The notes: a model not told the origin generated them from the letters alone. A stretch of 64,000 nt of DNA from Perkinsus olseni (GCA_013115125.1 JABANN010000043.1:41782-105781); one strand, 5' to 3'; numbered from the stretch's first letter, positions 22,641 through 42,420 are shown. Program-made: numbers and translations.

Positions 22641-22977
22641 TTTGCAAGACGGAATTGTGGATGTTTCACGGAAAATTGCGTGACGATGGGGTCAAAATGA
22701 TACAATTTGAAATTCAGTGCTCTCTCGAACGGCGCCCATGCAGTTCCCTTCATCACCAGACATACTTCCTGTTTTCATGGCAATGAAAATAGGAAAATGA
22801 TTTTTCGCCATTTTCCGTAGAGTTCTCTCCAACCACCAGACTATGAGTTAGTAATGTAATCATTAAATGCCACTCCAGCCCCGAATCGTGAAACCAACAG
22901 CACACACACCATGTCCTTTCCATTAATTTCAACACTGCGATACCACTCTCGACGACCCTCCTTCCGACTGGGGGAGC

Positions 22978-23700
22978 CTAGAAGCCACGAATGAAGAGGG
23001 CAGCAGCAGCAGCACGGATGACCTCACCTGGGGACCTAGCCGCTCTGATATCGGCCGAGACCATTGATGCGTAGGGGGAGGAGGAGGAAATAAACTCTGC
23101 AAAAAAACGACAAATTGATTCGCCGTCTAGAAAAAGGGTAGCATACCCGAGCTCGATCCTTGCTCGTCTCTGATGAAAAGATATGTACTCACCACTATCT
23201 ACTCGAGCACAGGTTAGCCTGAAAACCCCCAAAACTGCCATCCGAGGGTCCAATCGCTTCATGCACCAAGATGAGACGAATCGATCGTTCACCCAACGGC
23301 AACACCATCAGATCCAGATCAGAAACAACTCAATACGGCATGAGTCTGTACAGGACCTTAGCCAGCCAGGGCATGTTGTCAAACTCCTCCTTCTCAACGG
23401 CATCCGCCTCCTCGTTACCTACGATAGTATCCTTGTGAGTCGATAGTATCCTTGTGAGTGCACATGATGATGGAAAATTCTTTCGGGAAGTTATAGTTAT
23501 GAATCTTGCTCAAGCGTTTCCAATCTTTTGCATGTAAAACAAGGATTAAGTAGCAGAGGGGCGAGGGCATTAACTGAAGAGATACCATTATATAAAGAGC
23601 TGCCAGGTTCGAATCCCACGGATACCACTTTTTGGTTCATCAATTTTTTGAGAATTCCGAGAATTTTTTAAATTTCTTTTTTCGTTTTTGAGAGTCTCGG
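22978..23700 (-). CDS. small uncharacterised multi-exon gene
   Basis: Exons on the minus strand read GNEEADAVEKEEFDNMPWLAKVLYRLMP (about 23340-23430), then MAVLGVFRLTCARVDS (about 23180-23240). After an intron comes FISSSSPYASMVSADIRAARSPGEVIRAAAAALFIRGF with a stop at 22978. No family is recognised. A likely intron at 23574-23628 has GT and CAG ends and contains an antisense tRNA-like T-arm. The 5' end is not found. Confidence 0.4.
23420..23459 (+). repeat. tandem duplication of a 19-20-nt unit
   Basis: The unit GATAGTATCCTTGTGAGT occurs twice in direct succession, next to an exon of the small gene. Confidence 0.85.
23574..23628 (-). other. candidate 55-nt intron with antisense tRNA-like piece
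   Basis: On the minus strand it begins GTGGTATCCG and ends TTCAG. The plus strand shows a T-arm with GGTTCGAATCCC. The flanking exons are not secure, so the splice sites are inferred from pattern only. Confidence 0.45.
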
Positions 23701-23759
23701 CGCAGTAGTAGTTTGCTACAATGCACGACGTTCGCAATTTTTCTGCAATATCACTTTTC

Positions 23760-24830
23760 AGGATTCAGAATTTTTCGCGCGCCCGAGGGAAACGGCCGAT
23801 CAATATTAGTTAATATCAATATACTTGATCAGAAATGCATTGATGCGTTCAATACTGGAATTCCAGACCCAAGCACAGTGTATCCTGAAACCTACTGGTT
23901 TCAGTGTTTTGCATGCATCAAATTGGAAGACCCTGTATAATTCAACGACAATGGGTTATGAATAAAGACCCGTGCCAACAAGGGTCAGCTCGGAGAGCTT
24001 GAAGTGCTACTAACGAGGCAGTTTTTTTCTGTAAATGAATCCGCAACTACTGCCCAGCGAATGGCCCCATTCCACTTGTCTACGAGTTATAAAAAAACTA
24101 ACTGACCTATTATGAATCCATAACGATCATTACACTTTTTACGAAAATGAAAATAAATGAATATCATCATCCCATCTTACATAATTGTGCATGTGATTCA
24201 CATAACGTTATAACTAACAACGATCACGTTCATCACATAATAAATTTCCCAATGAAAATTCATGACACTAATTGCCACTATCACCAATCTAATCCACCCT
24301 ATCCTAATCCGCAAACACTAGTATAACAATCTCTCTTCTTCCCCACGACAAGCGATATACCTCAATCCTTATTTCGAAGAAAACTCGATTTGCTCATTCC
24401 ACCCGGAAATTTCCCAGACGAAACTTCAACCTCGGACACAAATCATCTCCGATAAAAGTGAAAATTCAGGAAAGACTTCGATCGAGATTCTAATCCAGCG
24501 TCCACTGACACGTTAGAACGCGTGCACCTGTTCCTGCCCACCAGCCTCAACCACTACTACCTTCCCCTCCTCGAACCCTCATCAATGAAACTTCATAAAT
24601 TAGAATTCGATTCGGCCATCTGATCACAAAAATGATTTTCGGGCGAGCGAGATTGACAATAACGCGCACAGCAAAGGTTTTCTTTCGCTCACCGTTCAGG
24701 GTAGTGCATATGCGGCGGTACGATCATTTCCCGATGCCCTCCCTCTCTCATTCCAACAACCTGATAACCTCCGCCACGATTTAGCTAATCTCAGAAACGT
24801 TCGAAAATTCGAAAGCGACTCACCCCTTCA
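23760..24830. other. mostly AT-rich intergenic DNA
   Basis: A plus-strand open frame to 23940 (LVNINILDQKCIDAFNTG..) could be an exon but has no partners I can see. From 24000 to 24830 I see no gene. Confidence 0.35.
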
Positions 24831-27728
24831 TTGAGGAAGGCGGCGACAGTTGGTTGTGGTGAGCCTAAAAGGATCGACATGGACAATCCTGTCAATCAAG
24901 AGCATCCAAGGTCGAAGAACGAACTCTGCAAGATCGAAGAATACGCTGGCAAGTAAGGGCGCAGCCCTACATCTCTTACCACAATAAAAGCGTATCCCTG
25001 TGAGAGAGTTCTTGAAAGTGCATTCCATCCTCGACCCCGATAGTGACTTCCCCTCGTAGTGTACCTGATGACAGAATGACGACTCTTACAGTTCACCAAG
25101 ACTCTACGCATCCCTCGCTTCGACTATTCTCATCATCAGCCGACCAACACAGGACAAACCCTAACAAGCCCGTCCGAGAGTATCTTTTACCGCTTTGCTT
25201 CGACTTCGGAGACAAAAAAAAGATTACCGTGCACAGTGATCCTTTCGTTGCCGTCTTCCCTTCCCCGATCTTCACTTCCCGATATTTCAACCCCTTCGGG
25301 CCGTCCCGAAACTCCGTCTCCGCGCACCTTTTGGAGGCATAGAACTGAAAAAATGGAAATCGTCACTCGCCAACAAATGATCCTGAGAATACTGCTCCGA
25401 ATTCCAGAACCGTAGGAGTGAATTCAACGATCGGAATAAAGACGGTCGCGGGGGCACACTCAAAGCTCAGGAGAGGCAGAAGTCTACTGAACAACCGAAC
25501 TGATCCCAGCACGACCACAGCACGCTCCATCCACGGCACAGCCAACAGAGTGAACATCTCCTCCCTACACTACCTTTTTCTTGTCAATAACTTCACACTC
25601 CGTCACACCTTGGGCTCTCATCATGCCAATCGCGACCGCCAAGGCCACCAGGACCCCACCTCGCCGAAGCACTATGACGTCACCAAACTTCGCTCGACCG
25701 CAGCTGATGCCCAGAGCTGCCATTCACTACCGCCGGGCAAGAATCCAACAACTTTGTGGTAACTCATCGAATGGGCTTTCATGCTTCATTCCATAATTTC
25801 GCTCCGCTTACTCCGAGTCGCTGCGCGCGAGAGTAAGCCCTCATACATCGAAAAAAACTCCCCAGGAAGTCCTCAACTCGACCTTGTGTTGACAGCACGG
25901 TTAGTTTGATCATACAGGAGATACTAAAATAATCAAACGACCCATTTCCCCGTAAGAAAACGGTAAAGATCGTACGCGAATTTAGAGAGACAGGAAAGGT
26001 AGCTCTCCAGAAAGAAAGATAGCATACCTGTGGACCTGGACGAAAGGGTAAAAGCAATGATTGCTTAGCAATCCTCCTGCCCGAATTCTGCGCCGTTCAT
26101 GGCATAACCTACCCGGAAGGAACTACCCTGTCAGCTCAGGTGCTCAAAATCAAGCTGAGAATTACGAGAAAGAAAAAAGACCGTTCCCACCTCCGGCACA
26201 GCGGCTTCACACTGAACGCAAACGAGTGCAGGACCCAAACCACGGCGTCATGGCGGGAAACCGTTGAACTCGCTGAAGTCCTCCAACCTCTCCTGCCCTC
26301 CTCGCCGACCACTGCCTGACGATTCGAAATGCACTCAACGTCATGCGCCACGAAATCAGTGATTATAAATTACCTCTCCAAGCAGCCTCGGCCCTAGCGA
26401 CGTCCAAAATGGGCAATTCCCGTACCGATTCGCTCCGCCCTTCGCCATGGATCCACGAGGGGAATCTCAACAGCATCTTCCAGCACCCCAAAAAGATACT
26501 CCCGATCCCTATCATCGCAATAACTGCAACCACCACCCGGATGAGCGGCAACGAGAAGGTATGCCGTTGAGAGAGGAACAACAGCTGCACGGTGAGCTGA
26601 GGTGACGTCAGGAACATCATACGACTGATGACCTTGAAGTCGAGAACCTGAGCAGCGAAGATAGTCGAAACCAAGGAGTCCTTGGCAAGGACGTGAGAAT
26701 AAGATATTCTCATCCGCAACTTCGTCAGCAGGATGAGAGATTGGGGATGAAGTCTATACATTCCAGTATATCTCAAAGAACTCAACAACGGTACTGCGAA
26801 CAAGCAGGTCAAGCCGAAAATGAAGATCTACCCTAATCGAATATCATGCTGACCAGCCGCCCACCGTGAGCGGCGCGTCGACGTCCGTTTACGATACGCC
26901 TGCTATAAGGGCCAAGAGATAGTCCTTCGGTAGAGGAACATAGGTCACCAAGGCATGAAGACACTCCTGAAGGCGCGCATCAACAGGACAAGGGCCTTCA
27001 CGCACATGAAATGGGGAAGCCGTACGAAGGCTTGCTCTCGAGGGACGCTCCTTCAATGGCAAACGAGCTTCGCGACGAGTACATAATTGCCATACAATTA
27101 GCCTAAGGCTAATAGCCTTCCCAGCCTCGAGCGAGGGTAGATTCCAAGATTCACCAGATCCGCAACAACATCAGAATCACAGTCAGGTCTGCATTTCACG
27201 GGCAGAAATGAAGAGGCGGAAAGAAGAGGGAAAGGAAAAAAAGAGAAATATAGCCACTACAAGGTCCCATGCCGTCACCGCTCTCGTCAACTCCTCAAAG
27301 GTGCGCACCTCTTTCCCCTTCGGTTGCTTCTCACCGAAAACCAATTCTCCTTTGTCGTTCTTCTCAACCACACTCTCGCTCACCAACCCGTAGTACATCT
27401 TCAGCTCAATGAAACCCAGCGGATCTCGCGGTACCCGATCGATGATTCTGGTAGCGGTATGACCCCATCCACCGGTCCGGCGGCACTGCAACCATCTCGA
27501 ACGTCTGCTCCGCCTTAGCAACGAATGACCCGCGGGTTCTTGTCGCTCCACCACTTTCCCCGAGACCATTGGTCCCCTTAGCGGCCACTATAATTGCCTG
27601 CTTGGCCCGTGCTTTGGCCATATCGAAGACCTCAGCTTAGCCGAAGCTGCTTCGGAGTCCGAGGACGACTCGTAGTTGTCACCGCCTCCTTCCTGAGCCC
27701 CAGCCACGCCGTCAGTGTCCTCACCCAT
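24828..27728 (-). CDS. uncharacterised multi-pass membrane protein
   Basis: The likely start is ATG at 27728 (MGEDTDGVAGAQEGGGDN, acidic). It continues AKARAKQAIIVAAKGTNG.. and, after an apparent 25-nt intron, VPRDPLGFIELKMYYGLVSE and GEKQPKGKEVRTFEELTRA. A long hydrophobic exon at about 26383-26812 (several helices, for example IRVVVAVIAMIGIGSIFLG) is followed by one ending FFFLVILSLILS (about 26150-26330) and further hydrophobic stretches at 25363-25557. The number of helices and the 3' end are uncertain. The first codon lies 42 nt after the stop of the upstream gene on the same strand. Confidence 0.45.
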
Positions 27729-27770
27729 GATTCTCTTTATTAACCAGCGCCTTCGGCAGCACCTTCTTCT

Positions 27771-28969
27771 CTACTGCCGCTGGCAGCGGCCCGGTGCCAA
27801 CAGCTCCTTAGTTCGCACCTTCCATTCGGCCAGCTCTACGGTAGAGCCTCTACCAATATGGATGGCCCCAGATCTACAGCTGTGGTGAAATGCGTTAACG
27901 ATAAGGTCGCCATTGCCGGAAAGAAGAAAAGCAAACGACCTGCCCGCTTGGGTTCGTATGAAATCGCCACTACAACAACATTTGGTTTCTCTAAGGTCGA
28001 ACAGTTCCATCATCCCAGCGCCACCTCCCTTAGGTAGCCTCCCACTTACCCCACTAGGAGACACCGTAGCCCCTCTCAATCCTGGACACTCCAGTACTCT
28101 TGCCGATACCGAATTACTATACTTCATCCACAAAGCTTCGACTATGATAAACTGGTCCATCGCTACGAAGCCCAAACCCGCAGAAAGCTGCCTGTCGCAA
28201 TCCGAACACGCCAGAAAACAATTTACCACCAAAAACTGCACCTGAAAGACAATCAATATCGATTAATCGGGCGAGCGAGATCTAGAGTCTAGATTCTAGA
28301 CCTATATAACTCTTTACACTGCCCGAAAAACCTCACCCTAGATAGAGTTAGCATCTAGAATGAAGGTAGCAGAGCTAGCAAGCGAGGCGCTACTGCAACG
28401 AGAGTTGTAGTAGCGCCTCGCCTCTCAACAACACTTCACCGTAATACATATCATCTCGTACATTCATGTGTGAGCGGATCGTCCCGATATTTTCCACAAT
28501 TCGGGCTGAAATTAGCTCACGTCGCAGAATCAGGCAAGCCTACACCCGGTTCCGATCCCACGACCTTTCGCTTACCCACCAGCAGACTCATCACCATCCC
28601 CGCTGCCGCAGCCATGCACAGACCACTATGAATCTCGTAGCATAAAGTAATGAAAAGACAGTCGAACGGGAGCTCACTCCGCAGCCCCACAAGCGCCATC
28701 ACACTCCACAGTTTCCCGGCCTCCGAATCACCAGTGAACTTTCGAGATATTGCTAATTCGTATCGAACGTAGATAGCGCTCGCCACAGTGATCGATATAA
28801 CGCATAATGCCAGCTTCGCGGTTGCAGAGAGTGGCGTACCATGATACACCAGTGGGGGTAGTGCCAGACAGAACATCAACCAGCTCCCGTTGAGGAAATG
28901 CAAGCGTCTCGAGAATTCAAGATACGATCGGAATCCAGAGTAGCTTGTTATTATATCCTCCAATGCCAC
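27771..28969 (-). CDS. uncharacterised membrane protein
   Basis: Exon 1 (28576-28969) begins MALEDIITSYSGFRSYLEF and has about three or four hydrophobic segments (SWLMFCLALPPLVY, LALCVISITVASAIYV, LCMAAAAGMVMSLLVG). It ends at a donor GTAAGCGAAAGG that begins a tRNA-like run. The last exon (27771-28241) reads VQFLVVNCFLACSDCDRQ, LSGNGDLIVNAFHHSCRSG and IHIGRGSTVELAEWKVRT, with a stop at 27771. The two exons do not join in phase directly, so a small exon between them is probably missed. Function unknown. Confidence 0.45.
28381..28420. repeat. 18-bp stem hairpin with GAGA loop
   Basis: Bases 28381-28398 pair with 28403-28420 with a single mismatch around the tetraloop GAGA (GNRA type). It lies between exons of the membrane-protein gene, in non-coding DNA that also has TCTAGA-rich repeats just upstream. 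Confidence 0.85.
28530..28575 (-). other. intron start with degenerate tRNA 3' half
   Basis: The donor GTAAGCGAAAGGTC begins a run like a 3' anticodon stem and variable loop, followed by a damaged T-arm (GGGATCGGAACC). It resembles the 13052-13081 element (..ATCGAAAGGTC..) and the helicase intron that begins GTAAGCAAGGTC. Confidence 0.5.
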
Positions 28970-30781
28970 ATAGGACGGCGACGAACCTAATCACCTATTT
29001 CTGAGCAGAAAACAAAGAATTTTCTGCTGATGATTAATCAACAGGAAGCGTGACTTTTCATGAGAATATCCAAAACACAATTTCTCTCGTTACCTTGCGC
29101 GAGAGTCTGCTTCTAAGTGATACTATATTCAACCGCCAAACTACGCTACTAGAATGAAGTTTAGTACGACGTTATAGAGTTTTCACTATCCTCATTTCCC
29201 AGCAGCGAGCCATGTACTCGGGAGAGGTGAGTTCGACTTGTTTTGGAGTGAACGGTCGAAGACTGTTCACCACTCGCGAAAGCATGAGCGTAACTTCCTA
29301 ATTTCGTGCTATCACGCCGACTTCAACTAATCTCCTCACCTCGATGGTCACCGCAACAGTCACTCCCAACGCCATCTCCATCAGAATCATGCATCGAAGG
29401 TCATATGTAGCGTGAAAAAACAACCCTAACGCATATATGCAAATGCAGGAGCCCGTGAATCACGAACCGTGATCGAATAGCTACAACATCAAACCTCCAA
29501 ACGGCCCTGAAGGAGTTCCATCTCTGAGACAAAACGAGCATCGCGACTCCCTCTCTCCAATAGTGATCGGGGTTAGCATTGTAGTATTGTCTACTCGTGA
29601 AGTTCCACCGCTGGCGAGTGGGCAACCAATGCGGCGCGATGCACTGTTTCCAGGATTTTACCAGGGCTCAGACAGTTATTCTGAGCCCCGCAGCCATACA
29701 CCCATATTCGCTACTCCTCGCCTGACCAAAGAAGAAGAAGAAGATGCGTGGAGTGCCGTTTTTCTTCGAGCTGAGAAACGCGTCCCGTTTAACACGAGTT
29801 TGCACTAGTTGCTGATATGACGGGAGTGAAACCCTCAGTGTAGCATATATAGTTGTATCCTAATGCACTGGTCTAATATTACTTCATTCTACTCTCGATG
29901 ACCTAAGGGCTTGGCTCATGGCGGCGATCACCTCCAGCCGGTCGCCATTGATACTGCTTCGATGCGGCCGTCTCCACGGCCCAAGCCACCTCAGTGTCCA
30001 GGGCCGCAACCAGATCGATCTTGCCCGGGAGGGCCTAGGGACACTGACAGTGTCGAATAAATTGTAGGAGGCGAAGCGAAGCTTGACCACTCAACGATCA
30101 CAAGGAAAGCTCTCCCCTCATCGCACCAACACTTCGCCCAATTCGAAACTCCGCTATGTACCATTCCCTCATTCCCTAACCCCAGTCGAATTGATTCCAC
30201 TGAACACAAGCCCACCCCGGAAGACAATCAGAGACTCACAGCTTAGTAACAGCTCAAAGAAAACTCGAACTGGGTTCTAAATTAGTCCAATCGATTACCA
30301 CAGGAAGAAACGCCTACTTCCACGTCTCTCGCGAAGATCCCCAGTGGCCTGAAACAAAAAAATTAACGACTTTCATACTAACAACGAACTAAATTTAACG
30401 TTCTATCGACGATTAAGTGTCGTTACGTGGGGATTATGTACCGCTAAATTTGATATTAACGATCTTTCACGAACATCGACGCAGTGGATGTAAACGCCAT
30501 GAACTACAGAGGAGGCTATCATCGTGTAGTATGACATAAAATCTACATAAAATCAATAAAATAAATCAAACAAAAATTAACACAATAAAATAATAAAATG
30601 AATACACTCAGAAGATAGATCAGATTATATACTCACCAATAATAGGATAAACACAGTATATACCAATGACTTCATACAGAGTAACCGAAGAATATTCGAA
30701 TATTCGAAGATCAACCATTTCCCACAGAAAGATACGATTCGAGCGATCGTAGCTGTTCGCTCCCACTCTAGTAGAGTGACT
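28970..30781. other. unassigned stretch
   Basis: Competing open frames occur at 29401-29625 (minus, hydrophobic) and 29563-29808 (plus, acidic EEEEDAW). Neither has a recognisable motif. A 20-nt run near 29453 (CCGTGAATCACG..) is almost the same as a palindrome near 43513. From 30300 to 30780 the DNA is AT-rich. Confidence 0.3.
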
Positions 30782-37659
<6,878 letters not shown>

Positions 37660-37710
37660 GCAAGGGGAAATCAACCGCCGACAAGCTGATAGGAAAACCG
37701 CAAAATCCAC

Positions 37711-38236
37711 GATCTAGATGATTGAAGTCCGCCGATGCCACAAAACGATCGGTCCCGGGGTGAGACTACTACTCGTAGAAATGCCTACATATGATATGTA
37801 TGACATGTAACATATCCAATCCAGTGTCTCGCGAGAATGACACAGTGGAAGAAGCCGCTCCGTTACCGACTGAACAAAACACTAAGAATGCACGATACCA
37901 TAGGTGGCAATCAGGCACATACCGTAGAGCAGTTCAATTCACGTTGACGCGTAGAGACCTGTGAGGGACGGTAGAGCAAGAGAAGGCAAGTATGATGCAA
38001 CACCCAGCACAAAGTACGCTGAACTTGAGAATCAAATCTTGCATACTTCCATTTCTTCAACGCCATCGATGAGAACATGGTGAAGAACAACGTGATATTC
38101 AGGGATCATTGCGCCACCCTCAGTCCTCCCAACCTTCTATCAAATGACACGGATAGTCGATTCACAGTTAAGGGCGTATACTTCATGTTGAGGATACATG
38201 CTCGGGCAGAGAGAAAGGAACGCGACCACATCTCAG
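37711..38236. other. no gene seen
   Basis: Between the helicase start and the tRNA-Met gene there are only short frames without motifs. This probably includes the helicase promoter. Confidence 0.4.
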
Positions 38237-38309
38237 GCGGCTTTGGCGCAGTAGGTAGCGCGTAGGTCTCATAATCCTAAGGTCGCGAGTTCGATCCTCG
38301 CAGGCCGCA
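38237..38309 (+). tRNA. elongator tRNA-Met (CAU)
   Basis: A complete cloverleaf: acceptor GCGGCTT with AGGCCGC (one G-U), D-arm GGCGCAGTAGGTAGCGC, anticodon loop CTCATAA, and T-arm GCGAGTTCGATCCTCGC. Its sequence closely follows the eukaryotic elongator Met pattern. Here no host intron is evident. Confidence 0.95.
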
Positions 38310-38823
38310 CTATTTTCAACTCGACAATCATAATCTAGTAACAACGCCTGTTAACATCTTCCACGACAACTCACCAATGAATACAACCATGCAGTTACTG
38401 TCATAATAATGGGGAAAACAATTTCATCGTTCGGCTACTTTTGCCATCTTCTCCGGACCGGATTCACTCATTGGCGTCACTATAAAGCTGAAGATGAGAT
38501 CAGAAGCCTCAAGTGAAAGACATCAGATGAACTACGCAAGAGAGCAGACTCCCAGTTATTACGAGTCCATAACGCTCATCGAAGACTGCCACTCCGTACT
38601 TGCATCAGGCAATTTAAGCGGAGGGAGGAGGCGCCGTGTTGACGCCAGTCGCCGAGGTGACTGCGCAGGGATGACCAAAAAACTCCGATCGTTCGATGAG
38701 CCGACAGAAGCCCACCTTCAAACGACTCCGGAAGTTCGCTCCATCCCTCCGAAGTCTCCGACGAAGGCGTGATGGTTTCAACCTACACGAGCTGTTTTCG
38801 CTCCGCACTCCCCGGTAGTCTGC

Positions 38824-40615
38824 TCACCTAGGGCTAAGCCCGACAGATCTGATCCATTCGGACATACTTCCATCAGAGTCCTCGTCTGAGCTGTGGTGAC
38901 CACGAAACCACCATTCAGAAAATTCCTCACGAGATTTCTTCTGAGATTCGACCAGCCTCTCGTCGCGCTCCCGAGCGTCCAAGTACAAGCGCAACCACAC
39001 GTCCGGCGTGCCAAGCGGCCGCGGTACAATGAACTGCATAAACTTCAGTTTGTCGCCTTTCCCTTTTCTAATAGTTTCTTCCACGTATTGAAGTGCCGCC
39101 GTCAGGCGCTCAACTTCATGCTTGTAGTTCCTTACTTGCGCCTGCGCACTCGCCAACTCTCTCAGAGCTTCATCTTGACTGGAGAATCTTCTCGACAATC
39201 TTTTCATTGATGTAGCGTGATAGATACTCCCTCGAGACTCCCCAGCTGCTCTAGAAGGCTCACTCGACCTCGTCGCCTCATCAGCCGTCTCAAGACTTTC
39301 ACTGTGCGGGAAAACGCTTGCATCAGGCTCTTCTGCGACATGCGCAAACTCGTCGAATGCAATAATCGGTTTGTGAGGAACTTCTTCCTCGAAAGCGTCC
39401 TGCTCACTGCTCGGACGCGCCTCCACAGGGCCTCCTTCTTCAACACGAGCACTCAATGCCTCCAATTCGGTTTCGAGCCTTTCATTTTCCCGCGCTAACC
39501 TCAAGGCTCGTTCCTCGTGGACCTCGGCGTCTCTCCTAACGCCAGCCACTTCTACACGCAATCTCTCGACCTCATCTTTGGCTTCCTCCAACTCCTTCGT
39601 TTTCTCCACGACCGAGCTTTTCTCAGCAACCTCCTCAAGCTGTCGCTGAAGCTCCTGGACTTGCTCGTTTAATCGAGTGCTCAAACCGCGTTCATGATCC
39701 ACCTCCTTCTGGACCTCCCGGAGTTGCTCTTCCCGTTCGGAACTCTCACGTCGTGATTCTTCAAGCTCCTCACTCAGCTTCTCAACTCTCAATTTCCATT
39801 CACTGACTTCTTCCATTCGATTCTCACCTTCGCTGAGGAGACGGTCCTTCAACTCGACTTCCTGCTCCAACTCAGCCACGCGGTACCGTATTTCGCCCAA
39901 CTCCTTTCTTAGACCTTCTACTGCCATGGCATCATTCTCCTTGTTTTTCTCCGACTTTTCTTTTTCGTCTTCCAGATCCTTCCTGAGCCTCTCAGCGGTC
40001 ATTTTCTGTTCTTCGACGCTCCGGCACGCCTCCTCCCTGGTATCCTTCAGCTCCTGTCTCAGCCGTTCAACCGCAATTTCGTATTCTTCTCTTATTCGCC
40101 TCGCTTCAGTTTCCCTGTTTGCTAGCTCTTTCTCAAGTTTTCGTTTAACCTCTCTCAAACCCTCCAACTCACTCTGCGTCCTAGCAAACTCTTTCTGAAC
40201 CTCAGAAAGCGCCTTCTGTCGATCGGCGGCCTGGCATGCACGAGGTGCTCAACCACCAGTGGTAGCAGACCGCAGCGATGCCAGGAGACGTAGAAAAACT
40301 TACAGCGCTCCTGAGCTCAGCTCGAACGCTTTCGACTTCCTTCGACAAGGTCGCTGTCCTGAGACACTGTGTAACAGCATTATTCCACTTGTTGTCGCGT
40401 TCACACTTTTCCTTCTCTGCAGACAAAAGTTCTTCAAGGTCCTGGACTTTCTGCCTGAGTAGCTCTTCCTGCTCGCTCCTCTGTTCCAGCGGTTCCGTCT
40501 GCGTTTCAACCGTGCTCTTCTCTCGCGCCAATATATGGTTCAATTCATCTTGCAAGCTCCCTGATGGTCCAGCGAAGAGCTTGGAAGGGGCCGACAATAT
40601 CACATCAGAAGACAC
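38824..40615 (-). CDS. long coiled-coil protein
   Basis: Two exons: 40309-40615 (MSSDVILSAPSKLFAGPSG..) and 38824 to about 40230, joined in phase 0 (..RAELRSA KALSEVQKE..). Nearly all of the first 280 or so residues of exon 2 show heptad-type Glu/Lys/Leu/Arg spacing (for example LREVKRKLEKELANRE). The C-terminal part breaks this pattern (KFMQFIVPRPLGTPDVWLRL, then HHSSDEDSDGSMSEW). This suggests a scaffold, basal body or golgin-like protein, but no named domain is visible. The final codons could be spliced to a further exon at about 38614-38776. Confidence 0.75.
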
Positions 40616-40941
40616 CCCGTCGGAATGTCTTGTGATGTGATTTTGCCTTCATCATTGACCGGTCCGGAAGTATTAAATTGCTCAACTTGAATCATTTGAT
40701 ATTTTCGTCCACCGATAGGCAGAGGGTCGGTAAAACATCGACTTTCAACCTTGGCATTCTCTCTTCCTGGTAAGAGTATTATTCGAAATTATCATTCTCT
40801 GATGTAAACTGTAGTTTATACTGTCCAACTGCACTTAACGAGGTTATATACAACACGTGCATATGTGCACAACCTGTGTTCTTACGCACGATGATAGCGG
40901 GCGTAGAGCTTGGAAAGGCCAAGCTCGAGTAACGATCTCGT

Positions 40942-42420
40942 CTAATCCCCCGGGAACTCACCAGCATGCTGCTCAGCGGCCCGCAAGGCAGCTGTTAGAT
41001 TCTCTCCAGAACTCGACAGCCTCCCCAACTTTGCCCTGAGAAAAGAGAAGATACGGGGAAGGAAAAAGCGATGATCTACTTGAGCATCCAATTTTCGTGC
41101 TCAATGCCGTCGAAGAACTTGAAGAGCTCTCGACCGGCGGCACCACCTGGGGTCTCCTGAATCGCCGATAATCACATCACATCATTATCATAGATCAGCT
41201 ATAAGGGATAATACCAATTGAACTTGCTTTGGTTATGTGCCTGGAGCGTCCCTTGCACGCATGCACATGCGACGTGGCATCCTGGTGTGGAAGAATTTCA
41301 AGATCAATAACACATTCAAGTTGGTTTAGTCAGGGTCATGTCATAACCCTCGAATGGATGTCCACAATTTCTCATACATACCACACCAAACGGATATCCT
41401 ACAGCTTCTTGCTCACGATGTTGCTGGAGAGTCCCAGGCATGCAGTCGATGGTGGTTCCTCACAACAGGAACGACAACGCTTACATATCACGCTTGTTCA
41501 CGAGTGTGAAACCATGTACTGCTTGTTCGTCGACATACGTTTTCGCTCGACGAGAGGCCCTCTTACCTTCAGCATTTTAAGTACGGTGTTTCTGACTTCC
41601 ATGCCATCAGTACCGATGTATGCCCCTTGAACACCCAGATGAGTCGTCATCGGGTGGCACAATGACGGCGATGGAAAAAGTTTGGATTGTGCGCTGAGAG
41701 CGCCGCCCGAGTTCGATTCCCGCGGCTGAACGTTCTCGTCTTTTTTTTGGAACAGCGCAGCTCTGCATGAGTCCTCCGATCTCCGAGATGGGGCAAGGCT
41801 TGCACCGCACTGGCATTGCTAAGTTCGACAGTGCCTCACAACGGCAGAGAAGGTGACGCTAAGGCAAGCCATGCCGATGGCGAAGGCCACGCAACAAATG
41901 GCAATCGCGGTGCGGCAGGCACAAGTTACCTCTCTAAGGCATCGATGAGCATATACAAGAGCTTCGGGAGGACGACGCCCATTCAATTGACCCGCTGGGA
42001 AGCACTTGATGGCTCGAGCCAGAGTTCAGGGCGCTAGCTTGCTAGCGTGGCGGGGAGCGCCATCGAGACACCAGATGTCCCGTTATGCGGGCATGGCAAT
42101 TCCTCCGTGCCGGTTTCGACCTAGATAGACCTCTCGTTAATCGGCGGAATAAACAGCTTCGGTGGGGACTTTAGTTCGTTCACGAAAATGCATGGAAATC
42201 TTCTCCCTATTCGGATGAATTCTTCGTGTGACGGTAGGTCTTCTCATTCAACTCAATTACAATAACAAAATCAGTTTCCGCATAATGGTGTCGAGTGCTT
42301 ACAGTAAAACAGAGGCCTTCTGCCCACACTTCGGTGCCCTCCTCCACCAAGAGGGGAGATCCTAAGGTCTTAGAGTATAACTGATTTCCGACGCAACACG
42401 ATCGTTCCACCAGTTCAGTC
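40942..42420 (-). CDS. uncharacterised gene, paralogue 1
   Basis: The exon 42298-42417 encodes ERSCCVGNQLYSKTLGS and PLLVEEGTEVWAEGLCFT and is identical in DNA to one at 45671-45790. Further exons: NGRRPPEALVYAHRCLRE (about 41937-41990), ISEIGGLMQSCA (about 41754-41790) before an intron with an antisense tRNA-like piece, YIGTDGMEVRNTVLKMLK (about 41575-41625), ETPGGAAGRELFKFF (about 41085-41160), and a last exon ending LRAAEQHAGEFPGD with stop 40942-40944. No known family. Confidence 0.4.
41626..41753 (-). other. intron with antisense tRNA-like piece, paralogue 1
   Basis: The plus strand at 41700-41735 has GAGTTCGATTCCCGCGGC, a T-arm and acceptor end. The intron position matches that of 45399-45495 in the paralogue: both follow a short exon ending ..SCA. 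Confidence 0.5.
42229..42417 (-). repeat. 189-bp duplicate, copy 1
   Basis: It pairs with 45602-45790 in the same orientation with no indels. I count 8 differences, all in the roughly 68 bp that look intronic. The exon part of about 120 bp is identical. Confidence 0.9.

Noticed and set aside
39926-40640. Plus-strand Ser/Phe-rich frames
   Set aside because: They are antisense to the coiled-coil gene.
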